Assembly (NCBI GenBank): GCA_946894095.1
Contig: OX335645.2
Coordinates: forward strand, 11,183,001 to 11,247,000
Reading direction: 5' to 3'
Origin: Incurvaria masculella
Taxonomy: Eukaryota > Arthropoda > Insecta > Lepidoptera > Incurvariidae
DNA: 64,000 bases
Positions 37,901-47,687 of the stretch are shown here, one piece after another. The notes under the pieces are model-generated. The model made no database searches. It was not told where the DNA came from and saw nothing but the letters and a program-made list of their open reading frames with translations. The position numbers and the translations under genes were made by a program. How positions within the stretch are numbered: position 1 is the first letter of the stretch; the number at the start of each line of letters is the position of its first letter.

Positions 37901-40900
37901 CATTGAGATAGATGTTATTTGAGCACTCAGCTACATTGAACTGATTTTCTTTAAGGCACGGCTACAGTTAGATGGATGTTATTTGAGCATACAGCTACAT
38001 TGAACTGATTTTTTTAAGGCACGGCTACATTGAGATGGATATTATTTGAGTACGATTACATTGAGATGGATATTAATTGAGCACGCAGCTACATTGAACT
38101 GGATTAATTTTAAGCACGGCTACATTGAGATGGATTTTATTTGAGTACGATTACATTGAGATATATGTTATTTGAGCAATTACATTGAGATAGATGTTAT
38201 TTGAGCACTCGGCTTCATTGAACTGATTTTATTTAAGGCACGGCTACATTGAGATAGATTTACTTGAGTACGATTACATTGAGATGGATATTAATTGAGC
38301 ACGCAGCTACATTGAACTGGATTTATTTTAAGCACGGCTACATTGAGCTGGATTTTATTTGAGTACGATTACATTGAGATGGATGTTATTCGAGCACACA
38401 GCTACCATGAACTGATTTTCTTTAAGGCGCGGCTACATGGAGATGGATTTTATTTGAGTACGATTACATTGAGATGGATATTAATTGAGCACGCAGCTAC
38501 ATTGAACTGGATTGATTTTAAGCACGGCTACATTGAGATGGATTTTATTTCAGTACGATTACATTGAGATGTATGTTATTTGAGCAATTACATTGAGATA
38601 GATGTTATTTGAGCACTCAGCTACATTGAACTGATTTTCTTTAAGGCACGGCTACAGTGAGATGGATGTTATTTGAGCATACAGCTTTCATTGAACTGAT
38701 TTTTTTTAAGGTACGGCTACATTTAGATGGATATTAATTGAGCACGCAGCTACATTGAACTGGATTGATTTTAAGCACGGCTACATTGAGATGGATTTTA
38801 TTTCAGTACGATTACATTGAGATGTATGTTATTTGAGCAATTACATTGAGATAGATGTTATTTGAGCACTCAGCTACATTGAACTGATTTTCTTTAAGGC
38901 ACGGCTACAGTGAGATGGATGTTATTTGAGCATACAGCTACATTGAACTGATTTTTTTTAAGGGACGGCTACATTGAGATGGATATTATTTGGGTACGGT
39001 TACATTTAGATGGATATTATTTGATCACAAAGCTACATTGAACTGGTTTTCTTTTGAGCACGACTACATTGAGATGGATTTTATTTGAGTACGATTACAT
39101 TGAGATGGATGTTAATTGAGCACACAGCTATATTGAACTGATTTTCTTTAAGGCACGTCTACATTGAGATGGATGAGATGGGTGTTATTTGAGCACAAAG
39201 CTACATTGAACTGATTTTCTTTAAGGCACGGCTACATTGAGATTGATTTTATTTGAGTACGATGACATTGAGATGGATGTTATTTGAGCACGCAGCTACA
39301 TTGAACTGATTGTCTTTTAAGCTCGGCTACATTGAGATGGATTTTATTTGAGTACGATTACATTGAGATGGATGTTACTTGAGCAATTACATTGAGATGG
39401 ATGTTATTTGAGCACACAGCTACATTGAACTGATTTTCTTTAAGGCACGGCTACGTTGAGATGGATATTATTTGGGTACGATTACATTTAGATAGATATT
39501 AATTGAGCACACAGCTACATTGAACTGGTTTTCTTTTAAGCACGGCTACATTGAGATGGATTTTATTTGAGTACGATTACATTGAGATGGATATTAATTG
39601 AGCACGCAGCTACATTGAACTGATTATCTTTAAGGCACGGCTACATTGAGATAGATGTTGTTTGAGCATACAGCTACATTGAACTGATTTTCTTTTAAGC
39701 TCGGCTACATTGAGATGGATTTTATTTGAGTACGATAACATTGAGATGGATGTTACTTGAGCAATTACATTGAGATGGATGTTATTTGAGCACACAGCTA
39801 CATTGAACTGATTTTCTTTAAGGCACGGCTACATTGAGATGGATATTATTTGGGTACAATTACATTTAGATAGATGTTAATTGAGCACACATCTACATTG
39901 AACTGGTTTTCTTTTAAGCACGGCTACATTGAGATGGATTTTATTTGAGTACGATTACATTGAGATGGATGTTTTTTGAGCACACAGCTACATTGAACTG
40001 ATTTTCTTTAAGGCACGGCTACATTGAGATAGATGTTATTTGAGCATACAGCTACATTGAACTGATTTTCTTTTAAGCTCGGATACATTGAGATGGATTT
40101 TATTTGAGTACGATTATATTGAGATGGATGTTACTTGAGCAATTACATTGAGATGAATGTTATTTGAGCACACAGGTACATTGAACTGGTTTTCTTTTAA
40201 GCACGGCTGCATTGAGATGGATTTTATTTGAGTACGATTACATTGAGATGGATGTTAATTGAGCACACAGCTACATTGAACTGATTTTCTTTAAGGCACG
40301 GCTACATTGAGATGGATGAGATGGGTGTTATTTGAGCACAAAGCTACATTGAACTGATTTTATTTAAGGCACGGCTACATTGAGATGGATTTTATTTGAG
40401 TACGATTACATTGAGATGGATGTTATTCGAGCACACAGCTACATTGAACTGATTTTCTTTAAGGCACGGCTACATTGAGATAGATTTTATTTGAGTACGA
40501 TTACATTGAGATGGATATTAATTGAGCACGCAGCTACATTGAACTGGATTAATTTTAAGCACGGCTACATTGAGATTGATTTTATTTGAGTACGATTACA
40601 TTGAGATGGATGTTAATTGAGCACGCAGCTACATTGAACTGGATTTATTTTAAGCATGGCTACATTGAGATGGATTTTATTTGAGTACGATTACATTGAG
40701 ATGGATGTTAATTGAGCACACAGCTACATTGAACTGGATTTATTTTTAATACGGCTACATTGAGATGGATTTTATTTGAGCACACAGCTTCATTGAAATA
40801 GATTTGATTTTAAAACGCCAATATTGAGATGGATTTTATTTGAGTACTACTACATCGAGATGCATGTGATATTAGCATTCTTGCATTGAAATTATGTTAT

Positions 40901-41101
40901 TTGAGCACGCCAACATTAAACTGAATATTATTTCTGCGCGGCTACATTGAACTATATGTAATTTGAAGACGGCTTAATTGAACTGGATTCTGTTGAGCTA
41001 GGGCTACGTTTAACCTCTTATTGAAACCATGGTTATTTAAGTTCATCTGCTTCTGTTAAAATAGGTGTATCTTAATAGGTACTTAGGAGTTTTTTATATA
41101 A

Positions 41102-41222
41102 TGACAAGGATGGCGAATTCCACACCCTCTGTTATGATATTAGCCTGACACATCGCAATTCCGAAGGAATTATGTGCCCTGCCAGGACCTTCACTTTATG
41201 AACATGATCTTTCATGTTTTAA
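41102..41222 (-). mobile_element. SINE tail relic right of the satellite
   Basis: Begins AAGGATGGCGAATTCCACAC and runs through GTTATGATATTAG, GGAATTATGTGCCCTGCCAG and GACCTTCACTTTATGAACAT, the antisense order of the SINE 3' end (compare 55225-55340). It starts about 60 bp after the last recognisable satellite unit. Confidence 0.75.
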
Positions 41223-41256
41223 GCGGGTCATGTTGAGAGTTGTTGTTTCTTGTGTT

Positions 41257-41500
41257 CTTTATTCGGGTCGCCTTCATAAAGTCCAAAAGCGTAAAGTCCA
41301 AAACCCAGAGCGTCCAAAAGTATGTATTTTTCATGTGTGTTAAAAAATGCAAGTAATCTAACCTAACCTAACCTAAACTGACCTAACCTGAACTAACCTA
41401 ACCTAACCCAATTAAAAATATCTGTATTCGTCAGTATTTTGGACGGTATGGGTTTTGGACCTTGTGCTTTTTGGACTTTATGATGCGTCCCCCTTTATTC
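41257..41500. mobile_element. MITE with 8-bp target duplication CTTTATTC
   Basis: The element (41265-41492, 228 bp) starts GGGTCGCCTTCATAAAGTCC and ends in the inverted GGACTTTATGATGCGTCCCC. CTTTATTC directly flanks it on both sides (41257-41264 and 41493-41500). Eight-base duplications point to hAT-type mobilisation. It contains a CCTAA-rich tract at 41358-41410. Other copies are at 44831-45019 and 48785-49364. Confidence 0.9.
41358..41410. repeat. CCTAA-type tract inside the MITE
   Basis: Mostly CCTAA units with a few substitutions (CTGAC, CTGAA). The complement is TTAGG, the usual insect telomere repeat. The sister copy at 44831-45019 has only about two units, so this tract expanded locally. 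Confidence 0.75.
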
Positions 41501-41924
41501 TGATTTGCCAAACTCAGCACATCTTACCATAACATGTTTACCATTACTAGAATCTCTTTATTTTCCTTCATCACAAATAATCTCAGTAAAATATCTTCAG
41601 ACATACATGTTTCATGTTATATGCTTATTATATGAATGTGCTTTTTTTATCATTGAGTTTTACTTTATTCATTTGAACCCTGTATGTGAATATGTGTATG
41701 TATTTAAGTTGTCCTATGTCTATGTATGTATGGACATCTGCAGACATGCATCCCTTAATTCATGCGTTACGATAATTCCCTTTATTTACTAAATTACAAA
41801 CTTCAAAGCCCTGATATGTCCTTTCTACTTTTTTCCGGATCTCTTCAAAGCAGCTGAAGTGCTGGAGAGGAGGTGGTACCGTCCTGACCTGCAGCGCCGG
41901 GCCTGGTGAAGCGGTGCAGCAGTC
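41501..41924. other. Unassigned DNA
   Basis: Includes a 95-residue open frame at 41505-41792, rich in Cys, Tyr and Phe, with no recognised domain. No repeat boundary seen. Confidence 0.5.
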
Positions 41925-42194
41925 TCATACAATGTGACATATAAACGTTTGCTTCATGTCACGTGGGGCACTTCGAATGTACAGCTTCGGAAAAAAAATA
42001 TCTTTTGATAAATATAAACAGAATCGAATGAAAGCTAAATTATAATGTTCATACACATTTTGTTTTGTCTGTGAATAAATGTACTGTGTAGACATGCAGA
42101 CAAAGATAGATACGTTTGGCCTATTAATATATATCAAATGTCAAGTAAATTGGAACAGTGGTTTTCAAATGATTAGTTAACTACATTATTAATG
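41925..42194. mobile_element. Diverged copy of the CATACAAACG MITE, partial
   Basis: Shares GACATGCAGACAAAGATA and TTGGAACAGTGGTTTTCAAA with the element at 7296-7609. The right side is interrupted by the TTAA-flanked element that follows, so that insertion is younger. Confidence 0.6.
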
Positions 42195-42197
42195 TTC

Positions 42198-42471
42198 TTA
42201 AGCGGGGCTTACGCGAACAATTTTGAAGAAAGATAACTTTTAAATACCTTTCTTAAACCCGACGTTTCGAAAGGAGTTGCATCCAATCGTGGTCACGGGA
42301 GAACTGAAGCAGCTCGCCTTCGCCACCGAGTAGTTCGTGCAGTTTCACCAACTACCCTCACATTTATATTTAAGTAATTGCTAGGGATGTCCCTACACAC
42401 AACACTGATCACATCGACAGGTTTTTCAAAAGTTATCTTTCTTCAAAATTGTTCGCGTAAGCCCCGCTTAA
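42198..42471. mobile_element. TTAA-flanked MITE with perfect 40-bp inverted ends
   Basis: TTAA occurs at 42198-42201 and 42468-42471. Between them, the ends GCGGGGCTTACGCGAACAAT and its inverted partner are identical for about 40 bp. The 266-bp element has no coding capacity. TTAA duplication suggests mobilisation by a piggyBac-like transposase; other TTAA-targeting families are possible. Perfect ends imply recent activity. Confidence 0.85.
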
Positions 42472-42594
42472 GAAGATTTATGATTAGTTAACTACGTTTG
42501 TAGTCTCTGATGTGTACAGGCCTATTTTAAGCCACGAATTCATTATAAAACTAATGGCTCTCTGACTCGCGAGTCTGTCTTTTTGAACATTTGA

Positions 42595-42812
42595 CATTTT
42601 TAAAAAATTTTGCATGTCTTTGTTTTCCCGGTAAATGTATTCTGGGTCAAACCACAGATAAAACTAAATTCGTATGAACATTTTCTTTTTGGTTTCATTT
42701 CAATCGGTTTGAATTTTTCAAAAAAACTAATGCGTGCAGACACAGATATTTGTTGCCTGATATTAGATATTAAATATCAATTTAATTGGAATAGCGGTTT
42801 TCAAACCGGCCG
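42595..42812. mobile_element. Second partial copy of the CATACAAACG MITE
   Basis: Collinear with the interior and right half of 7296-7609: GCATGTCTTTGTTTT, TTCTGGGTCAAACCA, GCAGACACAGATATTTGTTG and TTTAATTGGAATAGCGG. Both terminal repeats are incomplete. Confidence 0.7.
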
Positions 42813-43023
42813 TTCTTAACAGCCCGATCTTAACAGCCCGACATACAAAAGCATTTTTTCCTCATCTGAAACAGAGACACTACGTTGGCTCTTTTACGAT
42901 TTTCTTGTTTATAGCACTATTCATGGTTGTAAAACTTCCTAATGCTTTTCAAAAACCAACATACCATTCCTTATCAATATATGCCTCAAAGTCCATTCAT
43001 TTTTGTATGTTGTAACCAAGAAT

Positions 43024-43095
43024 ATTTGCATGGGTCGGATGTGCATTTTGACATGGGGTGGCCCAGGTCAAAATGCACATCCGACCCATGCAAAT
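43024..43095. repeat. Perfect hairpin, 29-bp arms
   Basis: Arms 43024-43052 and 43067-43095 are exact inverted copies (for example ATTTGCATGGGTCGGATGTG). The 14-bp spacer can pair further with one mismatch, leaving a four-base loop. No flanking duplication is evident. It is either a very short foldback element or a hairpin-RNA source; expression cannot be judged from sequence. Confidence 0.9.
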
Positions 43096-43309
43096 AAAAG
43101 TGTAATCCCTTATTACCAATTATGACCTAAGGTCAATATTTCCATGCAAGCACCGCAGTGGCTTCCATTAGTTTACTATTACATTTTTATTTCTCTTACA
43201 CAAAATAAAATCAATGATAATATTTTAAAATAAAAATATTGTTCTTCCATTTAGGAGTCATTCAAATACCTGTTTTTGTTTGCTAAGGCGAGCCGTAAGC
43301 TATGCTGCT

Positions 43310-43612
43310 AATACAAACGTAGGTGACTTAATATTTGAAAACCGATTTGCCAATTTCATTGATATTTTATAACTTATATCAGGCAACAAAGATCTGTGTC
43401 TGCTCATTTTTGTTATTTTGAAAAGTCAACCATAGAAGTGAAAAGAAAATCTTCATAGACATCTTGTTTTCTCTGTGGTTTGTAGAATACATTTATCGAA
43501 AAAAATTAACATGCCAACACAGATTTTTGTTATCTGATATTGGATACCAAATATCAAGTAAAATTAAATAGTGGTTTTCTAATGATTAGTAAACTACCGT
43601 TTGAATTTTCTA
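43310..43612. mobile_element. CATACAAACG MITE copy
   Basis: Left end ATACAAACGTAGGTGACTTA and right end GATTAGTAAACTACCGTTTG are inverted relatives of the 7296-7609 ends. The interior is shared but reads in the opposite order. No coding capacity. Confidence 0.7.
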
Positions 43613-43844
43613 ATGCTTACGTGCCCACCTTAATTTGGGTTTATTGGGTTTAAGTAGAAATATATTATATTGAGGAACAATTTAGAATCTAAACAATTTC
43701 TAGTAGGAGACAGTCAAATCCACTTCCAGTTGAATGTTGTCTGAATTGTACGATGTTTCTTTATGCTCGTAATATTTGATAAGGTTTGAATGTATACTTT
43801 GCGTGTAAATGTACACTTTGATCTGTCTCCTACTGTACCTACAC

Positions 43845-43904
43845 TGCCCTCCTTATTCAAAAGTCGGTAACTACATATGTGCCTCCTTTTTAATAAGGAG
43901 GGCA
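43845..43904. repeat. 60-bp inverted-repeat element
   Basis: The 13-bp ends TGCCCTCCTTATT and AATAAGGAGGGCA are exact inverted copies. A second inverted pair, AGTAGGAGACAG at 43702-43713 and CTGTCTCCTACT at 43823-43834, lies just upstream. Confidence 0.65.
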
Positions 43905-44249
43905 ATACAGAACATGTATTTGCTTTGCATCCAAAATTCCTGTCAAAAACTATAATACTTATATTTTATCAAAATTAGTAAATAAACTTATTTGTTATAT
44001 AATTATAGAAATGTTTCTAAAAAAAGGTTGTCTCTTTCCAAAATTGTCCTGTTGTTTTTTTTCTGTCATGTATTTATTTAATTTAGATTACGAGGAACAT
44101 CTATTTCTCTAAAAATAATTTCAATTATTGTATGAATTATCTTTTATGGCAATATCTCAGATAACGAAATATGATTAATTTCTCAATTTTTGTTTGTTTT
44201 TATTCTTATACCTAATTGTTTTTTTTTATATTTTACCATATTGATATTA

Positions 44250-44760
44250 TACAGGTGAATTTTTCAAGTGTGCTTTCATGGCCAAATCCAAAACTATAAG
44301 AAATAACGAAAAATACTGAAAGTAGTTACTAGGCCGATTTTGATAAAAACTATAACTGTATTATTAAATTTCCTACATCCTGCAAAAGAATACGATTCTG
44401 CACAACGTTCCGTTGAACTTAGCAGACGGTAGCAAAGCACTATGTTATGTAATAGGCGTGGGTGTGTGGGTGTACAAAGGTAAGAGTGTATGTAAGTGTG
44501 TGTGTAATCAGTTAATTAAAAGTCAACACTTTCATTCACTTTGCCGTACTTATAAGATTACTTCACGGAATTTATTCCTTATAGGCGACACTATAGGCTA
44601 AGGCTGCATTTTTTCCGGCTAGAAAAAATGTGATTTCAAGAATCTAAAAATGCAATTATAGGTTTTATCAAAATCGGCCTCGTGCCTCCTTAAAGTGTTT
44701 TCGCTATTTCTTCTAGTTTCAGATTTGGCTATGACGACACACTTGTAAAATTAACCTGTA
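44250..44760. mobile_element. TA-flanked MITE with ~100-bp inverted ends
   Basis: The element spans 44252-44758, begins CAGGTGAATTTTTCAAGTGT and ends in the inverted ACACTTGTAAAATTAACCTG, with TA on both sides. The inverted arms remain recognisable for about 100 bp, to GATTTTGATAAAA. A TA target duplication fits Tc1/mariner-type mobilisation. A 62-codon open frame inside has no recognised domain. Confidence 0.8.
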
Positions 44761-44822
44761 CAGTAAAAAATACATACAGATTCTTATGTTCAATAAAATA
44801 TTGAAATTATAAAAAATATATC

Positions 44823-45027
44823 ATTTAAATGTGTCGCCTTCATGAAGTCCAAAAAGCATAAGGTCCAAAACCCAGAACGTCCAAAAGTATATATTTTTCG
44901 TGTGTATTATAAAATGCATATAATCTAACCTAACCCAATTAAAAATATCCGTATTCGTAAGTATTTTGGACGGTGTGGGTTTTTGACCTTGTGCTTTTTG
45001 GACTTAATGATGCGTCCCCATTTAAAT
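44823..45027. mobile_element. MITE with 8-bp target duplication ATTTAAAT
   Basis: The element (44831-45019) has the same termini and order as 41265-41492 and is flanked by ATTTAAAT on both sides (44823-44830 and 45020-45027). The CCTAA tract is only CTAACCTAACCC here. Confidence 0.88.
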
Positions 45028-45276
45028 AAATATATGTACCTGTATAAATCCAAAGATCAAATGAAAGGTTAATTGAGTAATGGTTATCCTAAAATTTCGC
45101 CGAACTAGGACGAAAGATCGAGATACGTTCCAGCGGAGGCTGTCTTCACATGATTTCCAGATACAACTGCTTGTAAGTATTGAACCACGTCCAGTGGAGT
45201 ATATGTAGCATTTCCGAAGGTATTTAGATGCCATATCAAGAGTTGGCGTGCAACCGATTAGTCAAATCTGTTCACT

Positions 45277-45405
45277 AATGCCCGTTTGCAACACTTCCAG
45301 CTATAAAAATACCAAAGTTATCTTTCAGGTACACCATGTAAATACGCAATGTAACCGAAAGTTAACCATCGGATTTCAGGTAGCTGGAGGTCATAAAATC
45401 AGGCT
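45277..45405. mobile_element. Small MITE of the CAGCTACCTGAAATC family
   Basis: Contains CCAAAGTTATCTTTC, AATGTAACCGAAAGTTAAC and CAGGTAGCTGGAGGT. It is inverted relative to 58975-59112 and related to 63495-63585. The ends carry inverted AGCTGGAGGTGG-like sequence. Confidence 0.6.
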
Positions 45406-45762
45406 AGATAGGGCTTAAGTAGAACAAAAGGCCTTAGTAGTTTTAATCCGCATTTTCAATAAAAAAATGCGTTTACTTGTGAAAGGGACTAACGGTTTTA
45501 CATGGGTGCCGACGGTAGCCGCATTAAATTGGAAAAAATCCGCACTTTGCCTGGTTAAGGTATTTTGTACACGAAAATTATTAGTTTCACCATTCGACAC
45601 GTTTGTTACCTTAAACCAATCGATCTGTGTTTTTTTATAATAAACCGCAAACAACAGGCTGAAATGCCGAATAGTTCGGTAAAAAGGAATACCTGGCAAC
45701 ACTGCTTTAAAAATCTGAAATAGATTAATTTATAAGAAATGTCTCGCATCGAGCCTATAGTC
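45406..45762. other. Unassigned DNA
   Basis: A 95-residue open frame on the minus strand (45415-45702) has no recognised domain. No repeat boundary seen. Confidence 0.45.
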
Positions 45763-45921
45763 TTAGGGCCGAGTGCACGAAATAATAAAAAATCAACGTC
45801 AAAGTATGATCAGACACGTCACTTTGTGTGGACAGTATGGAAGGAACTCTATGCGGATCACTAAAAGTGACGTGTTTGAACATTGATTGAATCGGCCGTC
45901 TCTTCGTGTAACCGGGGCTTA
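45763..45921 (+). mobile_element. MITE with GGGCCGAGTGCACGAA end
   Basis: Left end TTAGGGCCGAGTGCACGAA and right end TTCGTGTAACCGGGGCTTA are imperfect inverted copies. An inverted-orientation copy lies at 51358-51524. Shared interior includes GACACGTCACTTTGTGTGG and AAAGTGACGTGTTTGAACA. No coding capacity. Confidence 0.75.
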
Positions 45922-46199
45922 GTCACCAGACATCACAGCCTGTGTTACGCACGCACACTAGGCTTACTAGGCTGCCTGCCTCTCGGCTAGATAGCGGTAG
46001 ATGGAATTGTGGAAATTCTTTTCGTAGGTACATACATACATACATACTTCATTCATGCATTAAAATAATATCAGCAACATAGTTACCGTAACAATAATGT
46101 CGCCAACCATATTACGATATTATGAAGTGGACTACGACATGCTGAAATGCAGTTGTCCAAACGTTTTGAGAATAAATAAATTTATTTGAGGCAATTACA

Positions 46200-46564
46200 G
46201 ACTTAAAATCATCACAGTAAGGTGGCCTTTCGAAATTGTAGTCATTTGTTACTCTTTGACAAATGTCGATTCGTAGCAATTTCAGCCTTAAATGTATCGT
46301 TATTAGGGCGCTTTATGCAGTGCTTCTTTGCATATTATACGTTCTGCATGGTTTTCTTTTTTTGTGAATTCATGTTAGGAATATTATACGTTGTGACTAT
46401 TATACGTTATGCATGATGCAAAGAGTTGATTTTATTTTTAAACTTTATTCATGCACAACGTATAACATTATACGTTGTGACTATTATACGTTATGCATGG
46501 TTTTAATTTTTTGGAAAAAAATAAGATTATACGTTGTGAATATTATACGTAGTGAATACGACTC
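46200..46564 (+). mobile_element. TATACG foldback family, right-arm copy
   Basis: Collinear with 60785-61132: GTAAGGTGGCCTTTCGAAAT, CTTAAATGTATCGTTATTAG, then repeats of ATTATACGTTGTGAATATTA and TTATACGTTCTGCATGG, ending ATACGTAGTGAATACGACTC. The hairpin half is absent. The end abuts direct repeat A exactly. Confidence 0.8.
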
Positions 46565-47231
46565 CCCTTCTGGTAATGAAGCGTTATATTATGTAATCTA
46601 TAAGTTTTTAGTAGAATCAGGCTAGACGTAGATACAATGCACATCTAAATCTAGTAATTGGATCTCAAGGATTTTATTCTGTTGGTCGCTCCTCCGGCGA
46701 TTTAGCATGATGCCAAGTAGTCCTAAAGTTGCAGGAAATACCAAGCCGTACTTCAGTAAAAGTAAGCGCTGCCGCCGCAAAGCCGAGCCGTGCATAGCAT
46801 TGCAGTTTGTATGACAGCCCCATCTTAGCGTAAGCGGAACTGAATTCTATTTAGCCAATCCTAATTCCCGGGTAGTTAAATGTACATGTACTAAGTTTTA
46901 CAAATCGCTAGTGCCTTGAAAATTCGCCAAACGGACACCAAACAGTCACGACGTCTGCCCTCCCCCCGCCGCCGCTCCCCGCCACCGCCCCCGGCTCCTC
47001 TCCCCCTAGTGTGAAGTATCGCTACCGGCATCGTTTTCGCAGCCCCGTGAAAGTTCTAAAGCCCATGGGCACATAAATTGTAGCCTATGTGTTATTCTGA
47101 TGTATAAGCTATATTATTGTAAAGTTTCATTAGAATCCATTCAGTAGTTTTTACGTGAAAGAGTAACAAACATCCATCCATCCATCCATCCATCCATTAT
47201 TACAAACTTTCCCCTTTATATTATTTACTAG
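46565..47231 (+). repeat. 0.65-kb direct repeat, copy A
   Basis: Matches 47688-48368 at a constant offset of 1,123 bp. I count about five differences over roughly 630 bp. It starts CCCTTCTGGTAATGAAGCG, has a C-rich centre (46960-47010), and ends with CGTGAAAGAGTAACAAACAT, a (CATC)n run at 47171-47197 and ATTATTACAAACTTTCCCC. The end resembles the 3' end of lepidopteran non-LTR elements. Equal start points argue for a fixed-length non-autonomous element or a segmental duplication, not two random truncations. Confidence 0.85.
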
Positions 47232-47460
47232 CTGCGGTACCCGGCTCCGCTCGGGTTAGTGTCGGCTAAATTATCTCATGGATAAAAAGTAGCCCACATG
47301 ACTGGTCCAAAATAGGGTCAAACTGGTCCAGGACAATGTATCCATGTACCAAATTTAATCAAGATCGTTCGAGCCGAAATAGCATGATTTAATGAGAAAC
47401 ATCCAATAATTCCCATTTAGAGCTTCGTTGACGTTTGGTGGCTATTTAAAAAAAAAACAT
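47232..47460 (+). mobile_element. LINE 3'-end-like fragment (CCGGCTCCGCTCGGG type)
   Basis: Starts GCGGTACCCGGCTCCGCTCG and continues with an AT-rich tail. The same opening occurs at 59692. This sequence class is common in Lepidoptera as RTE- or CR1-like element ends, from memory. No reading frame. Confidence 0.6.
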
Positions 47461-47539
47461 TTGCCGCGAGAACCTTTCTGCACTTTCACTGCTACATTGC
47501 TTACCTAGTAAGTAACGTGTAACGTAGGTAAGTTTTGCG

Positions 47540-47620
47540 TGGACTCCAACCCACAGCCAGCCTCAACATCGAAAACAGTAACCCATCTCGAACCTGACTG
47601 CTCCCAGAGATGCTATACAT
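47540..47620 (-). mobile_element. 5S-headed SINE fragment
   Basis: On the minus strand it reads AGCATCTCTGGGAGCAGTCA, then GGTTCGAGATGGGTTAC, a diverged relative of the 5S rRNA internal promoter also seen at 58540-58580. The following TGTTTTCGATGTTGAGGCTG agrees with that copy. The body is missing. Confidence 0.6.
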
Positions 47621-47687
47621 TGATAAAATACGCATATAAATCAGGTAAGTGGTTCGCATGTTATAAGACTTTAAGACTCACTACTTA

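Larger units (their letters stand above)
19798..41045 (+). repeat. 21-kb satellite with higher-order structure, SINE-tail-like monomer
   Basis: A basic unit of about 31 bp repeats through the block. Three variants usually alternate: one starting GCACGGCTACATTGAGATGG (31 bp), one starting GTACGATTACATTGAGATGG (31 bp) and one starting GCACACAGCTACATTGAACT (33 bp), giving a trimer of 94-95 bp. An extra unit starting GCAATTACATTGAGATAGAT appears at intervals. Long blocks recur with a period of 3,647 bp and very few differences. Units at both edges (19798-20230 and 40740-41045) are diverged while the core is homogeneous, the usual result of unequal exchange. The motif GAGCACGGCTACATTGAACT matches the antisense of the local SINE tail. 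Recurring open frames of about 69 codons are a by-product of the repeat and not genes. Confidence 0.97.

Noticed and set aside
21854..38567. Recurring ~69-codon open frames (MRWILLEYDY... type) within the satellite
   Set aside because: They repeat exactly with the array period, translate the 31-bp DNA unit into a periodic peptide, and have no start context or flanking gene structure. They reflect the absence of stops in some unit combinations.
19798..41045. Array considered as a CRISPR array
   Set aside because: Units are contiguous with no unique spacers, and the setting is an insect nuclear genome.
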